The notes beneath the pieces are model-generated. The model was not told the DNA's origin. It did no database searches and was given only the letters and a program-made list of their open reading frames with translations. From Candidatus Magasanikiibacteriota bacterium (lineage in GTDB: Bacteria > Patescibacteriota > Patescibacteriia > Magasanikbacterales > UBA10003): 13,784 nucleotides of DNA. Shown one piece after another: positions 5,636-12,304 of this stretch (its first letter is position 1; the number at the start of each line of letters is the position of its first letter). The stretch lies in assembly GCA_003514455.1 (NCBI GenBank), contig DOQH01000002.1, positions 1 to 13,784 of the forward strand. Direction: 5' to 3'. The translations under genes were made by a program, and so were the position numbers.

Positions 5636-6598
5636 ATGTCTATTATTGCCAAACAAATTCACAATGAGGTATTGAAAGCTGAAAATATCCTTATCATTTC
5701 GCACAAAAATCCTGACGGCGACACTCTGTCTTGCGCCTGCGCCATGATGCAATACTTGCGATCCATTGATAAAAATCACACGGCTTTCTGCGCCACAGCC
5801 ATTAACAAAAATCTGGCTTTTTTGCCGCATATAGAATATTTTATTATTGACCCTGCAATTTTCCAGCGCGCCAGATTTGACTTGATTATTGTTTTTGATT
5901 CCGGCGATTTGCTGTACGCCGGAGTGGCTGAACATTTACAAAATTTGCCATACAGACCGACCATTGTGAACATTGACCACCACCCGACCAATGAAATGTA
6001 TGGACATTTTAATTTGGTCTCACCTGAAGCCGCCTCCACCACCGAGGTTTTGCATCATTTTTTCAAAATCAATAATCTATTGATTGATAAATATATCGCC
6101 ACCGCGCTTTTGACAGGCATTGTCACCGACACCACGCATTTTACCAATCCTTCCACCAGCGCCAAATCGCTAAAAATCGCGAGCGAACTTTTGCGCGCCG
6201 GAGCCAATCTGAATTTGATTCGCGGCTGGACATTGAAAAACAAAAAAATAGCGGCATTGAAAATTTGGGGCAAGGTTTTGAGTCGACTTTATAAAAATGA
6301 AGAATATGATATGGCTATCACCGTACTCACGCGTGAAGATATGGCGGATTTCAATCTGCCTGATGAAGAAATTGATGGACTGTCTAATTTTTTAAATCAT
6401 TTGGGAGGGGCGAAAATAATGCTCTTGTTAAGAGAGAGGGAAGATGATACAATAAAAGCGAGTTTGCGCACCACTGCCACTAATGTTGATGTGAGTAAAA
6501 TCGCCCAGGCATTTGGCGGGGGCGGACATGCAAAAGCAGCCGGCTTTACAATCAAAGGAAAATTAGTTGAAGAAAATGGAGGGTGGAAAGTGATTTAA
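5636..6598 (+). CDS. DHH/DHHA1 phosphoesterase, NrnA-like
   Basis: Predicted metal-dependent phosphoesterase of the DHH family, like NrnA, which degrades very short RNAs to mononucleotides and often removes the 3'-phosphate of pAp. Counting from the ATG at 5636 (320 residues): motif I HKNPDGD (23-29), motif II FDSGD (87-91), motif III DHH (114-116), motif IV TD (164-165), and the DHHA1 substrate-binding [11 protein letters not shown] (294-304). Length is typical of NrnA. An in-frame TTG at 5627 is possible, but it would lie at or next to the predicted transcription start, so ATG is preferred. No Shine-Dalgarno sequence. clpP follows after 4 bases. Cyclic-di-AMP phosphodiesterase activity, as in GdpP relatives, cannot be excluded, but no membrane, PAS or GGDEF part is present. 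Confidence 0.88.
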   Translation: MSIIAKQIHNEVLKAENILIISHKNPDGDTLSCACAMMQYLRSIDKNHTAFCATAINKNLAFLPHIEYFIIDPAIFQRARFDLIIVFDSGDLLYAGVAEHLQNLPYRPTIVNIDHHPTNEMYGHFNLVSPEAASTTEVLHHFFKINNLLIDKYIATALLTGIVTDTTHFTNPSTSAKSLKIASELLRAGANLNLIRGWTLKNKKIAALKIWGKVLSRLYKNEEYDMAITVLTREDMADFNLPDEEIDGLSNFLNHLGGAKIMLLLREREDDTIKASLRTTATNVDVSKIAQAFGGGGHAKAAGFTIKGKLVEENGGWKVI

Positions 6599-6602
6599 AA
6601 TT

Positions 6603-7211
6603 ATGCCAACAAACCAACTGATCAAATCCCAATACCTCATCCCGACTGTGATTGAAAAAACCAGTCACGGAGAACGAGCGTATGATATTTATTCGCGGCT
6701 TTTAAAAGACCGTATTATTTTCTTAGGCGCGCCGGTAGATGACGCGATGGCAAATATAATCATCGCTCAATTGTTATTTTTGGAAAATCAAGATCCTGAT
6801 AAAGACATCAAATTGTATGTCAACAGCCCGGGCGGATCAGTGTCAGCAGGTCTCGCAATTTACGACACCATGCAATACATTAAGCCGAATGTTTCCACAA
6901 TTTGTATCGGCCTCGCGGCTTCCATGGGCGCGGTGCTTTTGGCAGCAGGACAAAAAGGCAAACGATTTATCCTACCCAATGCAGAAGTAATGCTACACCA
7001 AGTAATGGGCGGAGCAGAAGGCCAGGCCATTGATGTAAAAATTCGCGCCGAGCATATTTTGAAAGTCAAAGACCGCATCAATCAAATTTTGGCCAATCAC
7101 ACCGACCAGTCCTTGGCCAAAATTGAAAAAGACACAGACCGTGATTATTTCATGAGCCCGGAGGAAGCGCTAAAATACGGATTGGTGGATAAAATAATTA
7201 AAAAAGAATAG
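6603..7211 (+). CDS. clpP: ATP-dependent Clp protease proteolytic subunit ClpP
   Basis: Serine peptidase that forms the tetradecameric chamber of Clp proteases, fed by ClpX or a related AAA+ unfoldase (none encoded here). The 202-residue product has the full catalytic triad: Ser107 in GLAASMGA, His132 in MLHQVMGG and Asp181 in DTDRDYFM. The oxyanion-region [18 protein letters not shown] (73-90) and the C-terminal [11 protein letters not shown] (188-198) are also present. Length fits the family. It starts 4 bases after the phosphoesterase stop and probably shares its mRNA. A terminator follows 30 bases downstream. Confidence 0.97.
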   Translation: MPTNQLIKSQYLIPTVIEKTSHGERAYDIYSRLLKDRIIFLGAPVDDAMANIIIAQLLFLENQDPDKDIKLYVNSPGGSVSAGLAIYDTMQYIKPNVSTICIGLAASMGAVLLAAGQKGKRFILPNAEVMLHQVMGGAEGQAIDVKIRAEHILKVKDRINQILANHTDQSLAKIEKDTDRDYFMSPEEALKYGLVDKIIKKE

Positions 7212-7240
7212 GCACGCCATTTTTAGTCAATTTCATAATT

Positions 7241-7269
7241 CGCCATTTTCAAAGGGCGGTTTTTTGTTT
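7241..7269 (+). terminator. probable clpP terminator
   Basis: CGCC (7241-7244) pairs with GGCG (7255-7258), with additional TT/AA pairs inside, followed by GTTTTTTGTTT. The stem is short, but the U-run and position 30 bases after clpP fit an intrinsic terminator. Confidence 0.6.
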
Positions 7270-7307
7270 AGAATAAGCCAAAAAAACTGTTTTTCAAGAC
7301 AGAGATC

Positions 7308-7336
7308 TTGACTTAAAAATAAATTTATGATATACT
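7308..7336 (+). promoter_or_regulatory. strong promoter of a non-coding RNA
   Basis: -35 TTGACT (7308-7313, 5/6), 17-bp spacer ending TGA (extended -10), -10 TATACT (7331-7336, 5/6). Predicted start near 7343. It lies between the clpP terminator and the structured RNA and has no protein gene downstream on its strand, so it most likely drives the RNA. Confidence 0.8.
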
Positions 7337-7342
7337 AATTTG

Positions 7343-7525
7343 TTGCGCGCTAAATAAAACATAGCCAAAGAGTTTAAAAAAAGTAGGTGCTCACGACAAG
7401 CATGGGGATTTGTTTAAGGACGGGCTGGTCTCGACTTGCTCCATCCTCTAACAAATCTTCTTGAGCACCTACTTTAAACGACTTTTTAGACAACCCCCGA
7501 CCAGTTCGGGGGTTGTTCTTTTTTT
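7343..7525 (+). ncRNA. structured small RNA of about 180 nt, family not recognised
   Basis: An independent transcription unit: strong promoter, no credible reading frame, strong terminator. The body folds into one long imperfect hairpin. A perfect 14-bp closing stem (7380-7393 with 7462-7475) can be extended by GTTT/AAAC after four unpaired A. Then comes a one-sided bulge of 10 bases (CGACAAGCAT, 7394-7403), an 11-bp helix with two G-U pairs (7404-7414 with 7450-7460), a 2x2 internal loop, AGGA/TCCT (7417-7420 with 7444-7447), and a GC-rich apical part around CTGGTCTCGACTTG. Size and rod-like shape with a central bulge recall 6S RNA, but no sequence motif confirms this. It lacks the SRP RNA domain IV signature and the conserved cores of RNase P RNA and tmRNA. 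Confidence 0.7.
7490..7525 (+). terminator. intrinsic terminator of the small RNA
   Basis: A perfect 11-bp stem (7490-7500 with 7506-7516; CCCCCG core, 5-base loop) is followed by TC and seven T (7519-7525). The last T bases overlap the stop codon of the convergent VanW gene. On the minus strand the stem is not followed by a U-run, so it serves the plus-strand RNA. Confidence 0.9.
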
Positions 7526-9425
7526 ACTGAACTGGTGGCGTAGATGTGGTCGCGCCGCCACCGGGAAGAGCCATCCCTTCTTCCAAAATCGGCTCGCTTA
7601 ATTTCTCAACCCCAATCAAACACACTTCGCCCCACGGCCGATAATGGCTTTTAAATTCCTGCGTTTTCACCGCCCCATCAAGATAAGTAATAGTATAAGT
7701 AAACACAGCGTCCGCTCCGGCGTGAGCGCGCTCCGTGCATTTCTTTTTGCCAATAGGCAAATCCAGCGTCTCAATCAATTTGGCCGGAGGCGGAGCAGTG
7801 CGATTATAGACAACGGGCTCGCTTTGCAGAGCGACACGCCCGTCTTTCGTTCCCCAAAATTCAAAAATCAATTCCGTTCCTTCAATTCTTGTTTGAATTA
7901 AAATATAGCGGCCAGTGTCATTTAAAAATCTAAAATCCGGTTTTGGATAATAAATAGTCGCGTCAATACCAACCGGCGGCTCATAATATGACACGCGATA
8001 AGAATGATTTTGCCGCTCCAAAATCGGCAGGCCTGATGCCAAAGTCGCCCGAAAAATCGTAGTACCAATCTGGCACAATCCTCCGCCAAATTCCGGCATT
8101 GTTTTGTTACCTTTAATCACCAACTCCGGCTTGTATCCATGCTCACCATCAATTTTGCCAAGCGCTTTTAACAAAGAAAATTCTTCATTCGGAGCAATCA
8201 AAATTCCATTTAAACTAGCCGCGCCGGTTTTGATGTTATGAATACGATTGGGCGGAGAACCACGAAAATCAGAACGCCCAATGCCGATTATTTCTTTGAT
8301 GCCCATTTCATTCAAACTGGCCACTTGAGTCAATGGTTCTGTTTTATCGACTACTATTGCCGTACTGGTGGCAGAGGCAAATAAAATTTCATTAACTCCA
8401 AACTTAGTTTTCTCGGCGTTTAACGCCACGCCAGCGACTCCGTGTGAAAATTCCATAACCCTGCCATCTTTCATAGCAAACTTCGCTTCCTCCATTACTC
8501 GCTCTACACCAGGCGATAAAATCGCAATATCTTCTACCATTAATTCTTCATCAATATCTATTGCCACTTGATTATCTTTTTTTACTAATTTAATCCAACG
8601 CAACCATATATTTACAGGCACGCTGATTTTTTGTTCATTAAAAAATAGGGTAATTTCTCCTTTAGCCAGAAGAGCGGCCATTTGAGGCTTGAGCACCTCA
8701 GCTTCAAACTCGATGATTTTCGGCGTGACTGTTTGCAAATTCAAAACAACAGGTGAAGAATCAAATTGAACCAAACGCGAATGCAGTTGACTTACTGCGT
8801 TTGTGTAATTAAAAATCTGCCCGCCAGATCCCTGATCAATATCAATTTTAAAACCACTTAGCTCAATTTCAGAAGATACGATGTTAAATTTAGCCTCTTG
8901 ACCCGGTTTTTCTAAAAAAGAAAAATTATCTTTTAAAAATTGCTCGGCCTGCGGCTCATCCAAAACATAATTCAAAGGTAGGCACTTTCCAATCAGTCTC
9001 AAAGACAAGCGTTTCCAAAATTTTTGCCATTCATTTCCATCTTGGCTCAATGCCAATGCAGATTCCATTGCTTCCTCCGGATTATATTTAAAAATAGTAT
9101 AAGCCAGCTCCGAACCGCTCAAAGCATTAACATTGGCCGGCAAATTTACAATTTTGTCGCCACTTATAAAATCAATACCGCGTTCTTCCCAAACAGTTGT
9201 CTGCATTTGCAAAAATTTCAAGGCCTGTTTTTTGGTGAGTCCGCCGACATCAAATTGACCAATGGAAATACCACGCGCGATTACATCCGATGGCAGCTGC
9301 GTAAGCATAATCAAAGCCGAAGCCAGCAAGAACAAAAATAAAAAAAGAGCGGCTAAAATCAACCGCCTTTCTTTTGACATAAACGGACGACCAATCAGGT
9401 TCTTCAACACTTCCGCAGATGGCAT
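7524..9425 (-). CDS. membrane-anchored VanW family protein with PG-binding and G5-like regions
   Basis: Envelope protein of 633 residues. A single hydrophobic segment (about 22-43) after a short basic N-terminus anchors it, leaving the rest outside the membrane. Residues about 50-350 contain repeated segments resembling the YoaR-type PG_binding_4 domain. The VanW domain spans about 380-510, with the hallmark GGGLCQIGTTIFRA (447-460) and RQNHSYRVSYYEPPVGIDATI around it. A G5-like beta-rich region follows (about 540-607), then a Pro/Thr/Gly tail. VanW proteins are common in Gram-positives and Patescibacteria; their biochemical role is unclear, with peptidoglycan binding assumed. It starts 4 bases after the DUF3006-like gene, with AAGGAAAG upstream as a weak Shine-Dalgarno inside that gene. 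Its stop overlaps the convergent RNA terminator. Confidence 0.9.
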   Translation of the reverse strand: MPSAEVLKNLIGRPFMSKERRLILAALFLFLFLLASALIMLTQLPSDVIARGISIGQFDVGGLTKKQALKFLQMQTTVWEERGIDFISGDKIVNLPANVNALSGSELAYTIFKYNPEEAMESALALSQDGNEWQKFWKRLSLRLIGKCLPLNYVLDEPQAEQFLKDNFSFLEKPGQEAKFNIVSSEIELSGFKIDIDQGSGGQIFNYTNAVSQLHSRLVQFDSSPVVLNLQTVTPKIIEFEAEVLKPQMAALLAKGEITLFFNEQKISVPVNIWLRWIKLVKKDNQVAIDIDEELMVEDIAILSPGVERVMEEAKFAMKDGRVMEFSHGVAGVALNAEKTKFGVNEILFASATSTAIVVDKTEPLTQVASLNEMGIKEIIGIGRSDFRGSPPNRIHNIKTGAASLNGILIAPNEEFSLLKALGKIDGEHGYKPELVIKGNKTMPEFGGGLCQIGTTIFRATLASGLPILERQNHSYRVSYYEPPVGIDATIYYPKPDFRFLNDTGRYILIQTRIEGTELIFEFWGTKDGRVALQSEPVVYNRTAPPPAKLIETLDLPIGKKKCTERAHAGADAVFTYTITYLDGAVKTQEFKSHYRPWGEVCLIGVEKLSEPILEEGMALPGGGATTSTPPVQ

Positions 9426-9429
9426 AATT

Positions 9430-9660
9430 TTACTTTCCTTTTTTTAAAATTTCATTAAGCAAATCCCTTGCCTGTTGCGCTCTCTTGTCGGTGGTGTCAG
9501 CATCGTTTCCGAATTTAATTTTAATCGCATTGCCTTCGCTCACATCATCAGGAAGATATTCAATAGGCACAATCAAGGTTTGACCGTCAGAGAATTTTAA
9601 AACCGCCTTTTTTTCTTCAAATCGATCAATCATTGCTGATAAATTCTGCATATTATTCAT
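9430..9660 (-). CDS. DUF3006-like small protein
   Basis: 76 residues, no assigned function. It begins with MIDRFEEKKAVLKFSDGQTLIVPIEYLPDDVSEGNAI (starting at residue 10), the pattern of DUF3006 proteins: an IDRFE opening, a small beta-barrel-like core and an acidic/basic helix at the end. Such proteins are often encoded beside envelope or hydrolase genes. The ATG at 9660 overlaps the hsp20 stop by 8 bases, suggesting translational coupling. A TTG at 9663 and an ATG at 9651 (1 base after the hsp20 stop) are alternative starts. VanW follows 4 bases after its stop, so all three are probably on one mRNA. Confidence 0.75.
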   Translation of the reverse strand: MNNMQNLSAMIDRFEEKKAVLKFSDGQTLIVPIEYLPDDVSEGNAIKIKFGNDADTTDKRAQQARDLLNEILKKGK

Positions 9661-10096
9661 CAATCACTTTAATCGGGACATTTTTCTTGCTTGATTCTTT
9701 GGGTATAACGATGGTCAAAACGCCATTTTTAATTGTGGCCTTGGCCTCATCAGTTAAAACATCCACAGGCAAAACAATAGTGCGGGAAAATGTGCCCCAA
9801 TAACATTCTTTGTAAAAATAGTCCTTTTCTTCAATGCCGATTTCTTTTTCGCGCCTACCGCGAATAGTCAAAAGGTCATTATTTATATTTACAGAAATAT
9901 CTTCCGGCTTGGCGCCGGCAATTGTGGCCACAACCACCAATTTATCATCGGCCTGACCCACATCAACCGAAAGCTGTCCATCATCATGACTTTCAGCCCA
10001 ATGCTCGCCAGTTTCTTTAGCTGGCTTCATTTGTTTAATGAGCAAAGAAAAAAAATTGTCTGCTTGGGGCTTGCTAATTGTGATTGGATTTGGCAT
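9653..10096 (-). CDS. small heat-shock protein, Hsp20/alpha-crystallin family
   Basis: ATP-independent holdase chaperone in the cytoplasm. The 147 residues comprise a short N-terminal arm, the alpha-crystallin domain (about 41-134) with VVVATIAGAKPEDISVNINNDLLTIRG-type strands, FSRTIVLPVDV (103-113) and the conserved GVLTIVIPK (125-133), and a C-terminal tail NVPIKV (139-144) resembling the I-x-I/V oligomerisation motif. It is the first gene of the hsp20-DUF3006-VanW group. A perfect -10 lies 14 bases before its ATG, so its leader is only about 7 bases, with no Shine-Dalgarno and no visible CIRCE or ROSE-like element. Confidence 0.95.
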   Translation of the reverse strand: MPNPITISKPQADNFFSLLIKQMKPAKETGEHWAESHDDGQLSVDVGQADDKLVVVATIAGAKPEDISVNINNDLLTIRGRREKEIGIEEKDYFYKECYWGTFSRTIVLPVDVLTDEAKATIKNGVLTIVIPKESSKKNVPIKVIDE

Positions 10097-10109
10097 ATTT
10101 TATGCCTGT

Positions 10110-10115
10110 ATTATA
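10110..10115 (-). promoter_or_regulatory. extended -10 promoter of the hsp20 operon
   Basis: On the minus strand a perfect TATAAT is preceded by TGG in the extended -10 position. The region where a -35 should lie is the 3' end of tRNA-Ser(UGA), with only a poor match. Predicted start near 10103, about 7 bases before the ATG. Heat-shock control by an alternative factor cannot be judged. Confidence 0.6.
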
Positions 10116-10133
10116 CCATAAAGAAAACCGATT

Positions 10134-10220
10134 CGGAAGGGGTGGGATTCGAACCCACGGACCACTTTCATGGTCAACAGTTTTCAAAACTGTCGCATTC
10201 GACCACTCTGCCACCCTTCC
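10134..10220 (-). tRNA. tRNA-Ser, anticodon UGA
   Basis: An 87-base class II tRNA. Acceptor arms GGAAGGG and CCCTTCC, discriminator G73 (10134), anticodon stem ACAGT/ACTGT with loop TTTGAAA (anticodon TGA), a long variable arm, and T arm GTGGG-TTCGAAT-CCCAC. The long variable arm and G73 both fit serine. CCA is not encoded. It decodes UCN codons. It lies just upstream of hsp20 on the same strand with no terminator between, so hsp20 mRNA could also arise from the tRNA trailer. Confidence 0.96.
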
Positions 10221-10221
10221 A

Positions 10222-10270
10222 CAAAAAAACGCCAAATATCACATTCAAAATTTTTGAGAGATATTTGGCG
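10222..10270 (-). terminator. terminator between the two serine tRNAs
   Basis: Perfect 11-bp inverted repeat (10230-10240 with 10260-10270). Read on the minus strand, the 3' arm ends GGCG and runs into seven T (about 10222-10229 read as TTTTTTTG). The upstream arm includes the discriminator and last acceptor-stem base of tRNA-Ser(GCU) (10269-10270), so the terminator begins inside the tRNA gene. Confidence 0.85.
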
Positions 10271-10355
10271 GAGAGGATGGGATTCGAACCCATGAGGCCC
10301 CTTACGGGACCAAAGTTTAGCAAACTTTTGCCTTAAGCCACTCGGCCACCTCTCC
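10269..10355 (-). tRNA. tRNA-Ser, anticodon GCU
   Basis: An 87-base class II tRNA. Acceptor arms GGAGAGG and CCTCTCC, discriminator G73 (10269), anticodon stem AAAGT/ACTTT with loop TTGCTAA (anticodon GCT), a long variable arm, and T arm ATGGG-TTCGAAT-CCCAT. It decodes AGC and AGU. CCA is not encoded. Its first 23 bases also encode the C-terminus and stop codon of the HTH/LAGLIDADG-like gene upstream. Confidence 0.96.
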
Positions 10356-10962
10356 ATTTCTTCTTACCAAAGGACTCAAAAATTCCTGTTATATTTAATA
10401 ATAACTTTACATCAAAATACTTAATGGTGCAAGTCCCTTTATAATCACGCCTCTTCATCCTATTGGTAGGGACCGTAATTGTGGGTTTATGAAATTGATT
10501 TTCTTTTATCCCTAAGAGGGCGCCCCAAAATTTCGTCATTGCTCGTATATCGTGCGTAGTGTGCAATTGCAAATGAGCTCTCAATTTGGATTCATCCAAT
10601 TTAAACCCCTTGCGTAATAAACCAATAAAAGTTTTTACCAACAGATGGTCGCTATTAGAAAAAGCCAAAAAATTGCTTGAAGGATATTTTGACCCTTCAC
10701 ACCAATATAATAAACTGGCCAAAATTTTTGCAGTATCTTTGTCTATTAAAAACTTATCAATCAAATTCGAATAATTTAACTTTAAATTTTTCTCGTGCTT
10801 TCTGGCAGAATTAAATGCCTTAAATTTAGAAGGCATATCTCTGACCCATCGAGAAATTGTAGAATGAGAAATTTTAAACTTCTTTCCCAAAATTTTGATG
10901 GACAAGCCCTTTTGCCGCTCCGCTCTTACTCGACAAACAACTTTTTGATTATAGAATTTCAT
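10333..10962 (-). CDS. HTH plus LAGLIDADG-like homing-endonuclease-type protein, ends inside a tRNA
   Basis: 209 residues. An N-terminal helix-turn-helix (about 10-45, with SIKILGKKFKISHSTISRWV) resembles resolvase/transposase DNA-binding domains. A second domain (about 75-200) opens with KILASLLYWCEGSK (79-92), a degenerate LAGLIDADG-like helix. It continues with FLAFSNSDHLLVKTFIGLL, typical of LAGLIDADG-like proteins that occur in Patescibacteria. Only one such motif is clear, so it would act as a dimer if a nuclease; a site-specific DNA-binding regulator is the alternative. The last residues, WRGGRVA, and the TAA stop are encoded by the 5' end of tRNA-Ser(GCU). The start lies 7 bases from the -10, so the message would be leaderless. 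The role in homing is inferred from tRNA adjacency and the domain pair. Confidence 0.75.
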   Translation of the reverse strand: MKFYNQKVVCRVRAERQKGLSIKILGKKFKISHSTISRWVRDMPSKFKAFNSARKHEKNLKLNYSNLIDKFLIDKDTAKILASLLYWCEGSKYPSSNFLAFSNSDHLLVKTFIGLLRKGFKLDESKLRAHLQLHTTHDIRAMTKFWGALLGIKENQFHKPTITVPTNRMKRRDYKGTCTIKYFDVKLLLNITGIFESFGKKKWRGGRVA

Positions 10963-10968
10963 ATACTT

Positions 10969-10998
10969 ATTTTATCAAACAATTATCTTCATTGTCAA
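10969..10998 (-). promoter_or_regulatory. promoter of the HTH/LAGLIDADG-like gene
   Basis: On the minus strand: perfect -35 TTGACA (10993-10998), 18-bp spacer, -10 TAAAAT (10969-10974, 5/6). The predicted start falls on or next to the A of the ATG (10962), implying a leaderless mRNA that runs on into tRNA-Ser(GCU). Confidence 0.75.
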
Positions 10999-10999
10999 G

Positions 11000-11013
11000 C
11001 TGTTTACAAACAG
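11000..11013. promoter_or_regulatory. palindrome next to the -35, possible operator
   Basis: CTGTTT and AAACAG form a perfect 6-bp inverted repeat around a 2-base centre. It sits 1 base upstream of the -35 of the HTH/LAGLIDADG-like gene and 13 bases after the comF stop. No U-run follows on the minus strand, so it is a poor terminator. An operator for autoregulation by the HTH protein is a guess from position and symmetry. Confidence 0.35.
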
Positions 11014-11026
11014 TTTCTCTCTTTAT

Positions 11027-11704
11027 TCAGCTTTCTCTCGCTATAACCTCTCCCCACACTTCTTTTATGCCATTGGAACGCAAAACACGCGCCGCTTCCT
11101 CCATGGTGGAGCCGGTTGTAAAGACATCATCAACTAAAATCACGCGATCAATGTTGACCAGCGGCTGGCGCAGAGTAAAAGCGCCCCGCAAGTTGCTTCG
11201 CCGCTCAATACCATTCAAACCAACCTGCGTTTTGGTTTGGCGCGAACGAATCAATACATTTTTCAAAATCGGCACGCCAAGATGCCTCCCCCAACTCTCG
11301 GCCAAAATTTCCGCTTGATTAAATCCCCGTTCCAAATATCTTTTTTTATGCAATGGAATGGGAATAATCGCGCTTGGTCTGCCGTTCAAAATAATTTCCG
11401 CATTTTGTCTAATAAATTCTTCAATTAATTTTTCAAAAATTTCACCAATTTCTTCCACATACTCATATTTCAAAAGATGAATCAACCGGGCGACAGTTTC
11501 ATTTTTATAATCAGCCAAAGCAATCACTTTACTCAAATACGGATGTTGAAAAACTTGCGGCTTAATTTCTAATTGCAATTTTTCCAAACATGGCTGGCAA
11601 AGCCACTCGCCTTCCGTGCGACAAGAAATACAAAAAACAGGGAAAAGTAAATCCCTGCTTATTGCTAAAATTTTTTTACCAAACTGCGCTGCTCCCCCTA
11701 GCAT
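11027..11704 (-). CDS. comF: ComF family phosphoribosyltransferase-like protein
   Basis: ComF-type protein needed for natural transformation in several bacteria, where it acts on single-stranded DNA inside the cell. Counting from the ATG at 11704 (225 residues): a zinc ribbon with CISC (25-28) and CQPC (36-39), IPIPLHKKRYLERGFNQAE (114-132), and the PRPP-binding VILVDDVFTTGST (188-200) of type I phosphoribosyltransferases. An ATG at 11734 would add 10 residues and overlap the upstream gene by 26 bases; the chosen start sits 4 bases after that gene's stop. The association with the VirB4-like gene suggests a role with a DNA-transfer or pilus machine, but is not proof. Confidence 0.92.
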   Translation of the reverse strand: MLGGAAQFGKKILAISRDLLFPVFCISCRTEGEWLCQPCLEKLQLEIKPQVFQHPYLSKVIALADYKNETVARLIHLLKYEYVEEIGEIFEKLIEEFIRQNAEIILNGRPSAIIPIPLHKKRYLERGFNQAEILAESWGRHLGVPILKNVLIRSRQTKTQVGLNGIERRSNLRGAFTLRQPLVNIDRVILVDDVFTTGSTMEEAARVLRSNGIKEVWGEVIARES

Positions 11705-11708
11705 AAAT

Positions 11709-12299
11709 TTACTGCCAATACGCTCCGTCCACAAGCCACTTACTATTCTGCCAAACCAATTTCACCAGCATATCTTTGTATGTTGTTTTTTGCTCGGTTT
11801 TGTAAGTTTCAGATTGCTGGGTGGAAATCAATACAGATGCCACGGCCTCGCTTGAAGAAATGATTTTTGTTGAAACAACTTTGGTGGTGATACCGACAAA
11901 ATCAGCGCCCTGTTTGGCCAATAACTGCGTTTTGTATTGATCCAGCCATTGAACCACAGTAGGGGTTGAAAATGGCTTTAATTCTTCAAAATTGGAAAAA
12001 TTGGCCGCCACACTGTATGAGCCGAATCTTTCCGCGAAATTAATGGCCGTATTTTTAATCGCCGTGTCCTTGGCCGCTTGCGTCACCTCGGCCTTGCTCG
12101 GCATTTTTTTCACCTCTACCGGTACTGGAACATTACCTGCAACATTAGACACGCTCTCTGGCGAAGTCACGGCTACCGGCTGAACCACACCCTCTATCAC
12201 CGGCACCGGTTTTTGTTTAAAACCCAAAGCCAAAACCAGGCCGATAATAATCAAAAGGCCGATGCCGCCGAAAAAAAAGATTTTTGTGCGATAAGACAT
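11709..12299 (-). CDS. single-pass membrane protein with NTF2/VirB8-like C-terminal domain
   Basis: 196 residues, not a named family. A short cytoplasmic start (MSYRTK) is followed by one transmembrane helix (about 7-26) and a Pro/Val-rich linker (about 28-62). The extracytoplasmic domain (about 70-196) reads as helix (AAKDTAIKNTAINFAERFGSY), then strands ending KLVWQNSKWLVDGAYWQ. The ending and layout resemble NTF2-like or VirB8-type domains of secretion systems. No cysteine or catalytic motif is visible. It lies 5 bases after the VirB4-like gene and 4 bases before comF, so it is likely part of the same envelope apparatus. The VirB8 analogy is inference. Confidence 0.7.
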   Translation of the reverse strand: MSYRTKIFFFGGIGLLIIIGLVLALGFKQKPVPVIEGVVQPVAVTSPESVSNVAGNVPVPVEVKKMPSKAEVTQAAKDTAIKNTAINFAERFGSYSVAANFSNFEELKPFSTPTVVQWLDQYKTQLLAKQGADFVGITTKVVSTKIISSSEAVASVLISTQQSETYKTEQKTTYKDMLVKLVWQNSKWLVDGAYWQ

Positions 12300-12304
12300 A
12301 TTTT

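Noticed and set aside
7380..7475. Small RNA as signal recognition particle RNA
   Set aside because: The apical part lacks the GNRA-type loop with the AGCAGCC-like domain IV sequence on either strand.
10230..10270. Inverted repeat near the tRNAs as an attachment site or CRISPR-like repeat
   Set aside because: It is a single hairpin followed by a U-run on the minus strand, which is explained better as a terminator; no repeated spacers exist in the window.
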